Part shown: one piece after another, positions 25,214 through 33,680 of the stretch | Numbering within the stretch: the first letter of the stretch is position 1 | Layout of the letters: every line of letters begins with the position of its first letter | Source: VRUE01 sp963822295 | Lineage (GTDB): Bacteria; Actinomycetota; Thermoleophilia; Solirubrobacterales; 70-9 | Assembly (NCBI GenBank): GCA_963822295.1 | Contig: CAWGHD010000002.1 | Span: 248,001-312,000 of the forward strand | Length of the DNA stretch: 64,000 nt | Direction: 5' to 3' | Program-made: the position numbers and the translations under genes | The notes under the pieces: model-generated | What the model was told of the DNA's origin: nothing | Database searches by the model: none | The model's input: only the letters and a program-made list of their open reading frames with translations

Positions 25214-26523
25214 CAATCTCCTCCGATCTTCGCCAGCTCGGCGAGGCTGTCGATTTCGGCCTGCTGTCCCACCTCGATCGCCTCCTGGTCACCGATCACC
25301 CAGACGTGGTTGTAGAAGGCGCGCGTCGGGTCGTCGCTGTATCCCGGCTTGACGTCGAGCAGGTAGTCCCGCAGAGCCGGGGGAAGCGTACCTGCGTTGT
25401 CGGTGAGCAGCAGCGGCCCCCAGGTCCCCGAGGCCGATAGCGGCGCGGCCGCGGCGGCGTCGAGCGGCGAGTCGCTGCGGGCGACGACGAAGCCGTGCCC
25501 CGGGTCGTTGATGTTCCAGCCGAAGTCGCCGTCCTCGTAGCGGGCGAGGGCGATCGCGTTGGCGACCGGGTCCTCGCCGGAGACGCGGCTGACGCTGGCG
25601 CTGATCGAGGCGATCCTGCGCACGGTCTCCGAGGAGATCGCCGAGGACGGTCCCAGCACGTAGACGGGGACGCCTGGGTGCCGCCGCAGCGCGGCGGCCG
25701 TCGGCGCCGGCAGCTTCTTCCTCCCGGCGAAGAGGACCGGGTCGCCGGAACGAGCGGCCCAGGCCGCGGCGGGCATGGCGAAGCCGGGCTCGCCGAGCGG
25801 GGCGACGACGATGTGCCGCGGAGGGGATCCGAAGAGGCGGTCGCGCAGGCCCGCGATGCCGGCGGCCAGGGAGGCCGCGCCCCCGCCCTTGACCCGCGTC
25901 GACCTCAACCCGGCGGGCGCCCCCGTCTCGCCGATCGCGAAGGCCGCCGCACCGCGGGTGATGCGGCTGCCGCGGGGATCGAGCGCGCGCAGCGCCTCGA
26001 CGCTCTCCTCCGGCATCTCCTCGGCGCCCGAGAACAGGACCGGCGCCCGGACCGGGGCCGCCATCAGGACCGCGGAGGCGATCGCCTCCGGCCACGACTC
26101 GTCGACGATCGTCACCGCCGCGGGCCGCTGCGACTCGGCGGTCGAGGGGAAGACCGCGAGCGCCGTGGCGGCGGCGTTGGTGGCCGGATCGCCGCCCCCG
26201 ATCCGGGTCGTGTTCTTGGTGGCGAAGGCCGGGTAGCCCAGTTCGGTCGTCGAGCGCTCGGCGGCGGGCGCGTCTCCGCCGCTCGTGGTCTCTCCGCCGC
26301 CGACGGGCGGGGCGGCGCTATCGACTCCCGAGTCGCCGCCGCCGCCGAGGATCGCGGCGACGATGAAGACGATCGCGACCACGACGGTGCCGCCGACCAG
26401 CTTCAGCGGCAGGGGAACGGGGCCGCGCGGCACGCGCAGCCTGGGGCGCCTGGGCGTCGGCTCCGGCGCCCCCTGCTCGGATTTCGCCGGAACCTCGGCA
26501 TTGATCGGGGGCTTCCTGGCCAC
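25213..26523 (-). CDS. Membrane-anchored protein with cell-wall-binding-repeat-2-like domains
   Basis: A 436-residue protein. A Pro/Arg-rich cytoplasmic head (about 1-39), one membrane helix (about 41-60) and a Gly/Ser linker lead to an extracellular region with features of CWB2-type repeats: TRIGGGDPATNAAATAL, PVLFSGAEEMPEESVEALRA, PVYVLGPSSAISSETVRRI, VSRVSGEDPVANAIALARY and WGPLLLTDNAGTLPPALRDY. In other bacteria these repeats bind cell-wall polymers. A TAGCTT hexamer is 6 nt before the GTG. The gene heads a three-gene operon and is divergent from an acyl-CoA dehydrogenase. Confidence 0.75.
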   Translation of the reverse strand: MARKPPINAEVPAKSEQGAPEPTPRRPRLRVPRGPVPLPLKLVGGTVVVAIVFIVAAILGGGGDSGVDSAAPPVGGGETTSGGDAPAAERSTTELGYPAFATKNTTRIGGGDPATNAAATALAVFPSTAESQRPAAVTIVDESWPEAIASAVLMAAPVRAPVLFSGAEEMPEESVEALRALDPRGSRITRGAAAFAIGETGAPAGLRSTRVKGGGAASLAAGIAGLRDRLFGSPPRHIVVAPLGEPGFAMPAAAWAARSGDPVLFAGRKKLPAPTAAALRRHPGVPVYVLGPSSAISSETVRRIASISASVSRVSGEDPVANAIALARYEDGDFGWNINDPGHGFVVARSDSPLDAAAAAPLSASGTWGPLLLTDNAGTLPPALRDYLLDVKPGYSDDPTRAFYNHVWVIGDQEAIEVGQQAEIDSLAELAKIGGD

Positions 26524-26570
26524 AGCGGAAAGCTACAGGCGGGGACTGGCTGGCCGGTTGGCTAAACTGG

Positions 26571-26586
26571 TTGACTGACCAGTCAA
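26571..26586. promoter_or_regulatory. Perfect 16-bp inverted repeat, TetR-type operator candidate
   Basis: TTGACTG and CAGTCAA flank the dinucleotide AC (26571-26586). The site lies in the 96-bp divergent region between the CWB2-like protein gene and the acyl-CoA dehydrogenase at 26620, and TTGACT itself could be a -35. The half site matches the one before the thiolase (11116) and resembles the core of the repeat at 15749. Confidence 0.6.
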
Positions 26587-26619
26587 TCAACCGGCCAGAC
26601 GCGATCAGAGGGGAAGAAA

Positions 26620-27885
26620 TTGGATTTCGCACTCAACGACGAGCAGCAGGAGTTCAAAGACCGCTGCCGGACCTTCGCCCGCGACGTCATCCGCCCCGCG
26701 GCTCGCAAGCACGACGAAGAGGAGAGCATCCCCTGGGAGGTCGTCCAGGAGGCCCGCAAACAGGGCTTCGGCACCCTCGAGTCGATGCAGCAGAACGCCT
26801 CCGACCCCGAGGGGCAGCTGCAGGTCATCGCCGCCGAGGAGTTCCACTGGGGATGCGCCGGGACCGCGCTCGCGATCTCGGGCTCCGGCCTCGCCGCGGC
26901 CGGGATCGCCTCGTCGGGCACGCCTGAGCAGATCATGCGCTGGGTGCCGGACTGCTTCGGCAGCGCCGAGGAGATCAAGCTGGGCGCCTACGCGGTAACC
27001 GAGCCGCAGGCCGGCTCCGACGTCAAGAGCCTGAAGACGACCGCGAAGCGCGACGGCGACGAGTGGGTCCTCAATGGGACCAAGGTCTTCATCACCAACG
27101 GCGGGATCGCCGACGTCCACGTCGTCGTCGCCGCCGTCGACCCGGAGCTCGGCACCCGCGGCCAGGCCTCGTTCGTGGTCGAGAAGGGCAATCCCGGCCT
27201 GAGCCAGGGCAAGAAGGAGAGCAAGCTCGGGATCCGCGCCTCGCACACCGCCGAGGTGATCCTCGAGGAGTGCCGCGTCCCCGGGGACGCCCTGCTCGGC
27301 GGCGACGAGAAGCTGGCGAAGAAGCTGGAGCGGGCCCGCTCGGGCCAGAAGTCGCGCTCGGCCGACGCCCTGGCGACCTTCGAGATCACCCGCCCGCTGG
27401 TCGGCGCCTCGGCGCTCGGCATCGCGCAGGCGGCCTACGAGTGGACACTCGAATTCCTCGACGGGCGCTCCGAAGGCGGCACGCCGTTGCTGCAGACGCA
27501 GCGGATCCAGCAGACCCTGGCCGACGTCGCGACCGAGATCGAAGCCTCGAGGCTGCTGGTCCAGCGCGCCGCCTGGATGGGCCGCAACGGCGTCCCGATG
27601 AGGGGCGGGCAGGGCTCGATGTCGAAGCTCAAGGCCGGCGACGTGACGATGTGGGCGACGACCACCCTGATGGACCTGGTCGGCCCCGATGCCTGGAGCA
27701 CCGAGTTCCCGCTGGAGAAGTTCTTCCGCGACGCCAAGATCTACCAGCTGTTCGAGGGCACGGCGGAGATCCAGCGCATGGTCATCTCGCGTATGCAGGC
27801 CCGCGAGTACGCCGAGCGCCTCTCCTTCGGCGCCGAGGTCGCCGCCGAGGCGATCAAGCCCGAGAAGGAGCTCGCCGCGGTTTAG
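26620..27885 (+). CDS. Acyl-CoA dehydrogenase
   Basis: A 421-residue enzyme with the complete signature: GAYAVTEPQAGSDVKSLKTT (FAD/substrate binding), WVLNGTKVFITNGG, KLGIRASHTAEVILEECRVP and IYQLFEGTAEIQRMVISR with the catalytic Glu in FEGT. It starts at TTG 26620 after AGGGGAAG. It introduces the 2,3-double bond in acyl-CoA substrates; chain preference cannot be read from sequence. The operator-like repeat upstream ties it to the thiolase and acyl-CoA dehydrogenase pair elsewhere in the window. Confidence 0.92.
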   Translation: MDFALNDEQQEFKDRCRTFARDVIRPAARKHDEEESIPWEVVQEARKQGFGTLESMQQNASDPEGQLQVIAAEEFHWGCAGTALAISGSGLAAAGIASSGTPEQIMRWVPDCFGSAEEIKLGAYAVTEPQAGSDVKSLKTTAKRDGDEWVLNGTKVFITNGGIADVHVVVAAVDPELGTRGQASFVVEKGNPGLSQGKKESKLGIRASHTAEVILEECRVPGDALLGGDEKLAKKLERARSGQKSRSADALATFEITRPLVGASALGIAQAAYEWTLEFLDGRSEGGTPLLQTQRIQQTLADVATEIEASRLLVQRAAWMGRNGVPMRGGQGSMSKLKAGDVTMWATTTLMDLVGPDAWSTEFPLEKFFRDAKIYQLFEGTAEIQRMVISRMQAREYAERLSFGAEVAAEAIKPEKELAAV

Positions 27886-27890
27886 ATCCG

Positions 27891-27994
27891 CAGGAGCGGG
27901 ACAGGCCAAGCGGGGCAAGGACGCAGGGAGCGAAACGTGCTCTGCACGTGAGCGACTGAGGACGCCGACCCGCGCAGTGCCTGTCACGCTCCTG
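27891..27994 (+). repeat. Structured intergenic repeat, copy A
   Basis: Outer arms CAGGAGCGGGACAGGC (27891-27906) and GCCTGTCACGCTCCTG (27979-27994) pair at 15 of 16 positions. Inside, the core (27906-27969) has CAAGGACGCAGGGAGCG, an apical hairpin ACGTGC-TCT-GCACGT and GAGGACGCCGAC. The core is 89% identical to copy B (10145-10208). The element fills the gap between an acyl-CoA dehydrogenase gene and a cation-efflux gene, ending 3 nt before the latter's GTG. Confidence 0.8.
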
Positions 27995-27997
27995 GGC

Positions 27998-28912
27998 GTG
28001 CACGACCACCGGCACGCGCTGGAGGCGCGGCGGAGCGACAGCCGCCGCCGGCTCTGGATCGCGCTCGCGATCAACCTGGCGCTGCTCGCGGTCGAGGTCG
28101 TCGGCGGGGTCCTGACCGGCTCGCTGGCGGTCCTCGCCGACGCCGGCCATCTGCTCTCCGACGCCGGTGCGATCGGCCTGGCGCTGCTCGCCGCCACCCT
28201 CGCCTCGCGCCCGGGGGACTACCGCCGCACGTTCGGGTACCAGCGCTCCGAGGTCCTCGCCGCGCTCGCCAACGGCCTGATGCTGGTCGCGGTCGCCGCC
28301 GCGGTCGCGATCGCCGCCGTCGGCCGCCTCGGCGACCCGCCGCAGATCGACGGCGCCGGGGTCCTGGCCCTCGGCGTGCTCGGCCTGGCGGGCAACCTCG
28401 CCGCCACCGTCGTCCTCGCCGGCGGCCGCCGCGAGGACCTCAATCTCGAGGGCGCCCTGCGCCACAGTTTCGCCGACGCGCTCGGCTCGGTCGGGGTCGT
28501 CATCGCCGGAGCCGTCGTCCTCGCCGGCGGCTCGGCCGTGGTCGACCCGATCGTCGGCCTGGTGATCGCGGCGCTGATCCTCGCCTCCTCCTGGCGGCTG
28601 ATCAGCGAGCCGTTCAACGTCCTGATGGAGGCGGCGCCGGCGGGGCTCGACGTCGAGGCGATGGGGGAGGCGATCTGCTCGGAGGAGTGGGTCCGCTCCG
28701 TGCACGACCTGCACGTCTGGACCCTGACCCCGGGCTTCGGCGCGCTCTCGGCCCACGTGGTCGTCGCCGCCGGCTCCGATCGCGACCTCTGCCGCCGCCG
28801 CCTCGAGCTCCTCCTGCGCGAGCGCTTCGAGATCGAGCACACGACGCTGCAGATGGAGGAGGAGGCCACCGGAGGCCTGCTCGAAGTCGAGCGATCGCCC
28901 GGCGAGGGCTGA
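27998..28912 (+). CDS. Cation diffusion facilitator family transporter
   Basis: A 304-residue CDF transporter from GTG 27998 (an earlier GTG at 27977 lies in the repeat arm). It starts with HDHRHALE and has six membrane helices. The zinc-site motif LADAGHLLSDAGA is in helix 2 and HSFADALGSVGVV in helix 5, giving the HD-HD tetrad of Zn2+/Cd2+ exporters. The C-terminal cytoplasmic domain has SVHDLHVWTLTPGFGALSAH. It exports divalent metal in exchange for protons. Its start is directly downstream of structured repeat copy A. Confidence 0.9.
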   Translation: MHDHRHALEARRSDSRRRLWIALAINLALLAVEVVGGVLTGSLAVLADAGHLLSDAGAIGLALLAATLASRPGDYRRTFGYQRSEVLAALANGLMLVAVAAAVAIAAVGRLGDPPQIDGAGVLALGVLGLAGNLAATVVLAGGRREDLNLEGALRHSFADALGSVGVVIAGAVVLAGGSAVVDPIVGLVIAALILASSWRLISEPFNVLMEAAPAGLDVEAMGEAICSEEWVRSVHDLHVWTLTPGFGALSAHVVVAAGSDRDLCRRRLELLLRERFEIEHTTLQMEEEATGGLLEVERSPGEG

Positions 28913-28980
28913 TCGCAAGCGGGATTGCACCCCTGGCGGGCCGGGTGGGCCGGTGAGCTTGCTCAGCTAGCCTCGCCTCG

Positions 28981-30177
28981 ATGTCCAATTCTCGCCTTGC
29001 CCCGGTGGCGGCGTTTCCCCTCGCTGCCCTGGCGGCGCTCGTGGCGCTGCTCCTGCTCAGCCCCGCGGCGTCGGCCGAGGACCTGAACTCAGAACTCGAA
29101 GAGAAGGAAGCCAAGCTCTCCAAGGTGCGCGAGCGCCAGGGCGTGCTGACTTCGACGATCTCCCGCTACGGGGAGCGGATCGACCGCCTGACCGGGGAGG
29201 TCGCGGCGCTGCGCACCGAAGAGGCCGCCGTGCGCGCCCGGCTCGTCGCCAAGCAGGCCGAGCTGGACCGCGCCGTCGACGAACTCGACACCGCGAAGAA
29301 GCACCTGGCCGTGGTCCGTGCCCGGCTCAAACGGTCGCTGGTCGCGCTGCGCGAGCGCCTCGTCGCGATGTACCAGACGGGCACGCCCGACATGCTCAGC
29401 GTCATCCTCGACTCCGAAGGCTACGAGGAGCTGATCAACCGCACCGAGTACCTGGAGCGGATCCACGGCATGGACAAGGCCATCGTCGGCAGGGTCCGCG
29501 AGCTTCGCAACCAGGTCAAGGACACCGTCGCCCGCCTGCGCTCGGCGAAGAACACGATCGAATCGGCGCGCGACGCGATCGCCGTCGAAAAGGAGCAGCT
29601 GACCGTCGCCAGGCAGGCGGTCCAGGACCGCCAGGGTGCGCTGGTCTCCGTGCGCGGCGAACGGATGGACGCCCTGGAGAAGATCGACTCGACCGAGGAG
29701 GAGCTGCACGGGGACGTCGCCGCGATCCAGGCCGAGCTCGCCGCCGAACTGGCCGGCTTCGGCTCGGCCCCGCTGCCCGCGGGCCCGATCGTCCCCGGCA
29801 GCGGCAGCGGCCTGATCTGGCCGGTGAGCGGCGCCGTCGTCTCCGGCTTCGGGATGCGCTGGGGCCGGATGCACAACGGGATCGACATCGCGGTCCCCGC
29901 CGGGACGCCGATCTACGCCGCCGCCTCGGGCACGGTCGTCCTCCAACAGGGGGAAGCCGAAAGCGGCGGCTACGGCAACTTCACCTGCATCGACCACGGC
30001 GGCGGCCTGCAGACCTGTTACGCCCACCAGTCCACGTTCGCCACGTCCGCGGGCCAGAGCGTCTCGCAGGCCCAGGTGATCGGCTACGTCGGCTGCACCG
30101 GCCATTGCTACGGCGACCACCTGCATTTCGAGACGCGCGTCAACGGGGTCGCAACCGATCCCCTCGGTTATCTGTAG
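28981..30177 (+). CDS. Secreted murein hydrolase activator/peptidase, M23 (LytM) family
   Basis: A 398-residue protein. A signal peptide (about 1-32, ending PAASA) is followed by a long coiled-coil region (about 33-250) like EnvC or RipA-type partners. The C-terminal LytM domain (about 270-395) has the zinc ligands in HNGIDIAVPAG and HLHFETRV, plus the His of CYAHQS, so it should be active rather than a degenerate activator. It probably cuts peptidoglycan cross-bridges during growth or division. TAGCCT 7 nt before the ATG indicates a leaderless mRNA. Confidence 0.9.
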   Translation: MSNSRLAPVAAFPLAALAALVALLLLSPAASAEDLNSELEEKEAKLSKVRERQGVLTSTISRYGERIDRLTGEVAALRTEEAAVRARLVAKQAELDRAVDELDTAKKHLAVVRARLKRSLVALRERLVAMYQTGTPDMLSVILDSEGYEELINRTEYLERIHGMDKAIVGRVRELRNQVKDTVARLRSAKNTIESARDAIAVEKEQLTVARQAVQDRQGALVSVRGERMDALEKIDSTEEELHGDVAAIQAELAAELAGFGSAPLPAGPIVPGSGSGLIWPVSGAVVSGFGMRWGRMHNGIDIAVPAGTPIYAAASGTVVLQQGEAESGGYGNFTCIDHGGGLQTCYAHQSTFATSAGQSVSQAQVIGYVGCTGHCYGDHLHFETRVNGVATDPLGYL

Positions 30178-30203
30178 GAGGGGCGTCCGGCAGGCCCGGA
30201 AGT

Positions 30204-30248
30204 CCCAATTTTGGGTATGGCCCCAGGGGTTCACGGTGCCACCCTGGG
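30204..30248 (+). terminator. Two small hairpins after the M23 peptidase gene
   Basis: CCCAA-TT-TTGGG (30204-30215) and CCCAGGG...CCCTGGG (30222-30248) lie in the 94-bp gap between the peptidase stop and the next start. They could end the upstream transcript, but there is no clean T tract. Confidence 0.3.
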
Positions 30249-30271
30249 TAGAGCCAAGTAGGACCGATCGA

Positions 30272-30967
30272 ATGATCCGTCAGGCCCACACCTACCTTGC
30301 CGGCGCGGTCTCCGGAACCGTGATGATCGCGGTCGCCATCGTCGTCTTCATCCTGCTCGTCTCGGTGCAGGCGACCAGGGACTGGCCGTTCGCCGGCCTG
30401 GTCGACTCCGACGCCGGCTCGACGGTCTCCTCACCCGCCGGCCCGCCCGCGGGCGCCGCCGGCCCGGCCGCGCCCACCGCCGCGGCCCCGGCTCCCGCCG
30501 CGGGCGACGGCTCCTCGGCGCAGCCGGGTGACGGCGCGTCCGGTGGCGGCGTCGACGAAGGTGGCGGCGAAACGGCCGGCGTGGCCCCACCGTCCGGCGG
30601 CGGCGGCGATCCCTCCGGCGGCGGGACGACGCAGTCCGGCCCGGGCGGCGGCTCGAACGGCGGCGGTGGCGGCGGAGGCGGTGGCGGGGCCGGGCAGGAT
30701 GCCGGCGGCCCCAACGTCGCCGAGACCGTGACCAAAACGACCGGGGACGTCGTCTCCGCGGCCGACGGGGTGACCGGTGGCGCGGTCGAGGGAGCCGGCG
30801 TCGGCGCCACCGTCGAAGAAACAGTCGACCAGGCGGCCGGCCCCGGATCGGCGGTCGGCGAAACCGTCGACAAAACCGTCAAAGGCGTCGGCGAAACCGC
30901 AGACAAAACCGTGAAAGGCGCCGGCGAAACGGTCGGCGGCTTGCTCGGCCAGGGCGACCAGCCTTAG
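30272..30967 (+). CDS. Membrane-anchored low-complexity protein
   Basis: A 231-residue protein from ATG 30272 (an upstream GTG at 30236 would place 12 extra residues before the helix). One membrane segment (about 8-33, GAVSGTVMIAVAIVVFILLV) is followed by an extracellular Gly/Pro/Ala/Ser-rich stretch with runs of glycine. The C-terminus is repetitive, based on ETVDKTVKGVGETADKTVKG. No enzyme domain is seen. It may be a cell-wall spacer or surface protein. Confidence 0.65.
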   Translation: MIRQAHTYLAGAVSGTVMIAVAIVVFILLVSVQATRDWPFAGLVDSDAGSTVSSPAGPPAGAAGPAAPTAAAPAPAAGDGSSAQPGDGASGGGVDEGGGETAGVAPPSGGGGDPSGGGTTQSGPGGGSNGGGGGGGGGGAGQDAGGPNVAETVTKTTGDVVSAADGVTGGAVEGAGVGATVEETVDQAAGPGSAVGETVDKTVKGVGETADKTVKGAGETVGGLLGQGDQP

Positions 30968-30998
30968 AACCGGCCCCAACCGTCACAATGCCCGTCCT

Positions 30999-32264
30999 AT
31001 GGCGGAGCGTGGACAGGCCCTGGCCGACCCGATAGCGGGCTCTGCGGTCTACCCGCAGGGCAGTCGCCTCAACGAGCGCGGCCGCCTCGAGGTCGGCGGC
31101 TGCGACGTGGTCGATCTCGCCGCCGAGCTCGGCACCCCCGCCTACGTCTACGCCGAGGACGACATGCGCGCCCGCGCCCGCGCGATCCAGGCCGCCTTCG
31201 CCGAGCGCACCGACGACTTCGAGGTCGTCTACGCCAGCAAGGCCTTCCCCTGCACGGCGGCGCTGCGGCTCTTCTCCGAGGAGGGGCTCTCCTGCGACGT
31301 CGCCTCGGGCGGCGAGCTCCATCTGGCGCTGAACGCCGGCTTCGACCCCGAGCGCATCTACATGCACGGCAACAACAAGTCCGTCGCCGAGCTCGAGCAG
31401 GCGCTGGCGGCGGGCGTCGGCCACATCATCGTCGACTCGCTGGACGAGGTGGAGAGGCTCGAGCGGGTCGCGGACGGTCGCGGCCAGCGGGTCCTGCTGC
31501 GCGTCACGCCGGGGATCCGCCCCGACACCCACGCCAAGATCGCCACCGGCCAGGAGGACTCGAAGTTCGGCATCCCGCTGGCGCTGCTGCCGGAGGCGGC
31601 CGAGCGCTGCGCCGCCGCCGGCCTCGAGCTGCGCGGCCTCCACGCCCACATCGGCTCCCAGGTTTTCGAGCTCGACGTCTACGAGACGCTCGCCGAGGTC
31701 CTGCTCGCCGCCGGCGAGTACCCGGTGATCAACATGGGCGGGGGCTTCGCCGCCGCCTACACCCGGGGCCAGGCGCCGCCACCGCCGTCGGCATACGCCG
31801 AGGCGATGCTGGAGAAGCTGCCCGCGGGGGTGAGGGTCCTGGTCGAGCCGGGCCGCTCGCTGGTCGCCAACGCCGGCGTCTCCCTCTACACCGTCGGCAC
31901 GGTCAAGGAGGCGGGCGGGCGGCGCTACGTCGCCGTCGACGGCGGGATGGCCGACAACATTCGCCCGATGCTCTACGACGCCGTCTACGAAGCCGAGGTC
32001 GCCGACCGGATCGGCGACTCGACCCGCTGCCGCCTGGTCGGCATGCACTGCGAGTCGGGCGACGTGCTGATCGAGGAGGCGCGGCTCGAGGACCCACGGG
32101 TCGGGGACGTCGTCGTGATGCCCGCGACCGGCGCCTACGGGCACGCGATGGCGAGCAACTACAACGCCGTCCCCAGGCCGCCGGTCGCCTTCTGCCGCGA
32201 CGGCGACGCGCGGGTCGTGGTCAGGCGCGAGACATACGACGACCTGACGGCCCGCGATGCTTAG
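30999..32264 (+). CDS. lysA: Diaminopimelate decarboxylase
   Basis: A 421-residue PLP enzyme of the alanine-racemase-fold decarboxylase family. Lys81 in VVYASKAFPCTAAL holds the cofactor. HAHIGSQV, NMGGGFAAAY and EPGRSLVANAGVS follow in order, and the C-terminal domain has MHCESGD with the substrate-site Cys. It makes L-lysine from meso-diaminopimelate, the last step of lysine synthesis. It heads the run lysA-hom-thrC-thrB. Its TAG stop lies in the left arm of a long inverted repeat. Confidence 0.95.
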   Translation: MAERGQALADPIAGSAVYPQGSRLNERGRLEVGGCDVVDLAAELGTPAYVYAEDDMRARARAIQAAFAERTDDFEVVYASKAFPCTAALRLFSEEGLSCDVASGGELHLALNAGFDPERIYMHGNNKSVAELEQALAAGVGHIIVDSLDEVERLERVADGRGQRVLLRVTPGIRPDTHAKIATGQEDSKFGIPLALLPEAAERCAAAGLELRGLHAHIGSQVFELDVYETLAEVLLAAGEYPVINMGGGFAAAYTRGQAPPPPSAYAEAMLEKLPAGVRVLVEPGRSLVANAGVSLYTVGTVKEAGGRRYVAVDGGMADNIRPMLYDAVYEAEVADRIGDSTRCRLVGMHCESGDVLIEEARLEDPRVGDVVVMPATGAYGHAMASNYNAVPRPPVAFCRDGDARVVVRRETYDDLTARDA

Positions 32265-32428
32265 AGCCCATTCGAAATCCCCCCGCGCACGCCTGGCGGC
32301 GGCGCACCTTCGCGGGACTGCGTCCTCGGGGGCCGACAATGCCGCCGGCATTGGTCGCCCCCCTGCGTCCTTGTCCCACTCGGTCCGGCGCACGCCAGCC
32401 GCACACGCGGAGATTCCGAATGGGCTCT
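32263..32428 (-). repeat. Structured intergenic repeat, copy C, spanning the lysA-hom gap
   Basis: Outer 17-nt arms (32263-32279 and 32412-32428, AGAGCCCATTCGAAATC against its partner) pair at 16 of 17 positions. The right arm contains the hom start codon (32420-32422) and the left arm begins inside the lysA stop. Further inward are imperfect GC-rich arms, then GGGAC/GTCCC, then GGGGGC-CGAC and AATGCC-GCC-GGCATT. On the minus strand it shows CAAGGACGCAGGG and GAGGACGC flanking the apical hairpin, as in copies A and B, but with a different hairpin sequence. Confidence 0.7.
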
Positions 32429-33658
32429 GAGAACCCCTCGAAACCCGTTCGCATCGGGCTGCTCGGCCGCGGCACGGTCGGCGGGGCCTTCGCCGAGCTG
32501 GTCTCCGAGCGCGCCGGCGCGGTCGAGTCCGCCTGCGGCAGGCGCCCCGAGATATCGGGAGTGCTGACCCGCGGCGAGGGGGACTTCGAGGAGATCCTCG
32601 AGAACTCCGACCTGGTCGTCGAGCTGATCGGCGGCACCGAGCCGGCGCGCGACCACGTGCTGGCGGCGCTGCGGGCCGGCCGGCCGGTGGTCACGGCCAA
32701 CAAGCAGCTTCTCGCCCAGCACGGCGAGGAACTGTTCGCCGAGGCGCGGGCGGCCGGCGTCCAGCTCCGCTTCGAGGCCGCCGTCGCCGGCGTGATCCCG
32801 ATCGTCCGCGTGATCCAGGAGACCTTCGGCGCGATCGAGATCTCGAAGGTCTTCGGGATCGTCAACGGGACGACGAACTTCATCCTCAGCGAGATGGCCG
32901 CCACCGGAGGGGCATACGAGGACATCCTCGCCCGCGCCAAGGAGCTGGGCTACGCCGAGGCCGACCCGACCGACGACGTCAACGGCGCCGACGCCGCCGC
33001 GAAGATGGCGATCCTCGCCCGCCTCGCCTTCCACACGCCGGTCACCCTCGACGAGGTCGTCTACGAGGGCATCGAGTCGATCCAGCCCGACGACCTCGCC
33101 TACGCGAAGGAGCTCGGGCTCTCGCTGAAGCTGCTCGGCGTCGCCGAACGGCGCGACGGCGGCATCAGCATCAGGGTCTTCCCCTGCTTCCTCTACGGCG
33201 GCCACCCGCTGGCGCCGGTCAGCGGCCCCTTCAACGCGGTCATGGTCGAGGCGCCCTCGATCACCGAGGTGACGATGTCCGGGCCCGGCGCCGGCGGCGT
33301 GCAGACCGCCTCGGCGGTGCTCGGCGACGTGGTCTCGATCCTCACCGGCGACGCCCCGGTCCACGAGACCCGCCAGCGCCTCGACGTCGTCGCCGACGTC
33401 AGCTCCTCCTTCTACCTCCACCTCGAGGTCGCCGATGAGCCCGGCGTGCTCGCCCGCATCGCCCAGGTGCTCGGCGACAACGGGATCTCGGTCAAGAGCG
33501 TGGTCCAGCGCGGGATCGGCGACGATGCCCGCCTGGTGATGGTCGTCCACGAGTGCCTCGAGTCGCAGTTCGCGGCGGCCGTCGAGGAGATCGGCCGGCT
33601 CGGGGACGTGCGCTCGGCGCCGCGCTCGATCCGGGTTATCGAGGAGGAGTTCGTTTGA
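32420..33658 (+). CDS. hom: Homoserine dehydrogenase
   Basis: A 412-residue protein from ATG 32420. It has the NAD(P)-binding GLLGRGTVGGAFAEL, VVTANKQLLAQHG, and the catalytic-domain segments GIVNGTTNFILSEM and GYAEADPTDDVNGADAAAKM. The C-terminal ACT domain (about 340-412, FYLHLEVADEPGVLARIAQV) is the usual site of threonine feedback. It reduces aspartate semialdehyde to homoserine. GGAG lies 7 nt before the ATG, and the start is within the base of structured repeat copy C, which may affect translation. Confidence 0.95.
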   Translation: MGSENPSKPVRIGLLGRGTVGGAFAELVSERAGAVESACGRRPEISGVLTRGEGDFEEILENSDLVVELIGGTEPARDHVLAALRAGRPVVTANKQLLAQHGEELFAEARAAGVQLRFEAAVAGVIPIVRVIQETFGAIEISKVFGIVNGTTNFILSEMAATGGAYEDILARAKELGYAEADPTDDVNGADAAAKMAILARLAFHTPVTLDEVVYEGIESIQPDDLAYAKELGLSLKLLGVAERRDGGISIRVFPCFLYGGHPLAPVSGPFNAVMVEAPSITEVTMSGPGAGGVQTASAVLGDVVSILTGDAPVHETRQRLDVVADVSSSFYLHLEVADEPGVLARIAQVLGDNGISVKSVVQRGIGDDARLVMVVHECLESQFAAAVEEIGRLGDVRSAPRSIRVIEEEFV

Positions 33659-33680
33659 GGCAGTCGCGCGGGAGCCTCTG

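Noticed and set aside
27977..27997. Earlier GTG start for the CDF transporter
   Set aside because: It would place translation initiation inside the right arm of the structured repeat; the GTG at 27998 starts directly with the family's His-rich N-terminus.
28913..28980. Cyclic-di-AMP riboswitch before the M23 peptidase gene
   Set aside because: Such riboswitches often precede wall hydrolases, but the gap is only 68 bases and a -10-like hexamer lies 7 nt before the start.
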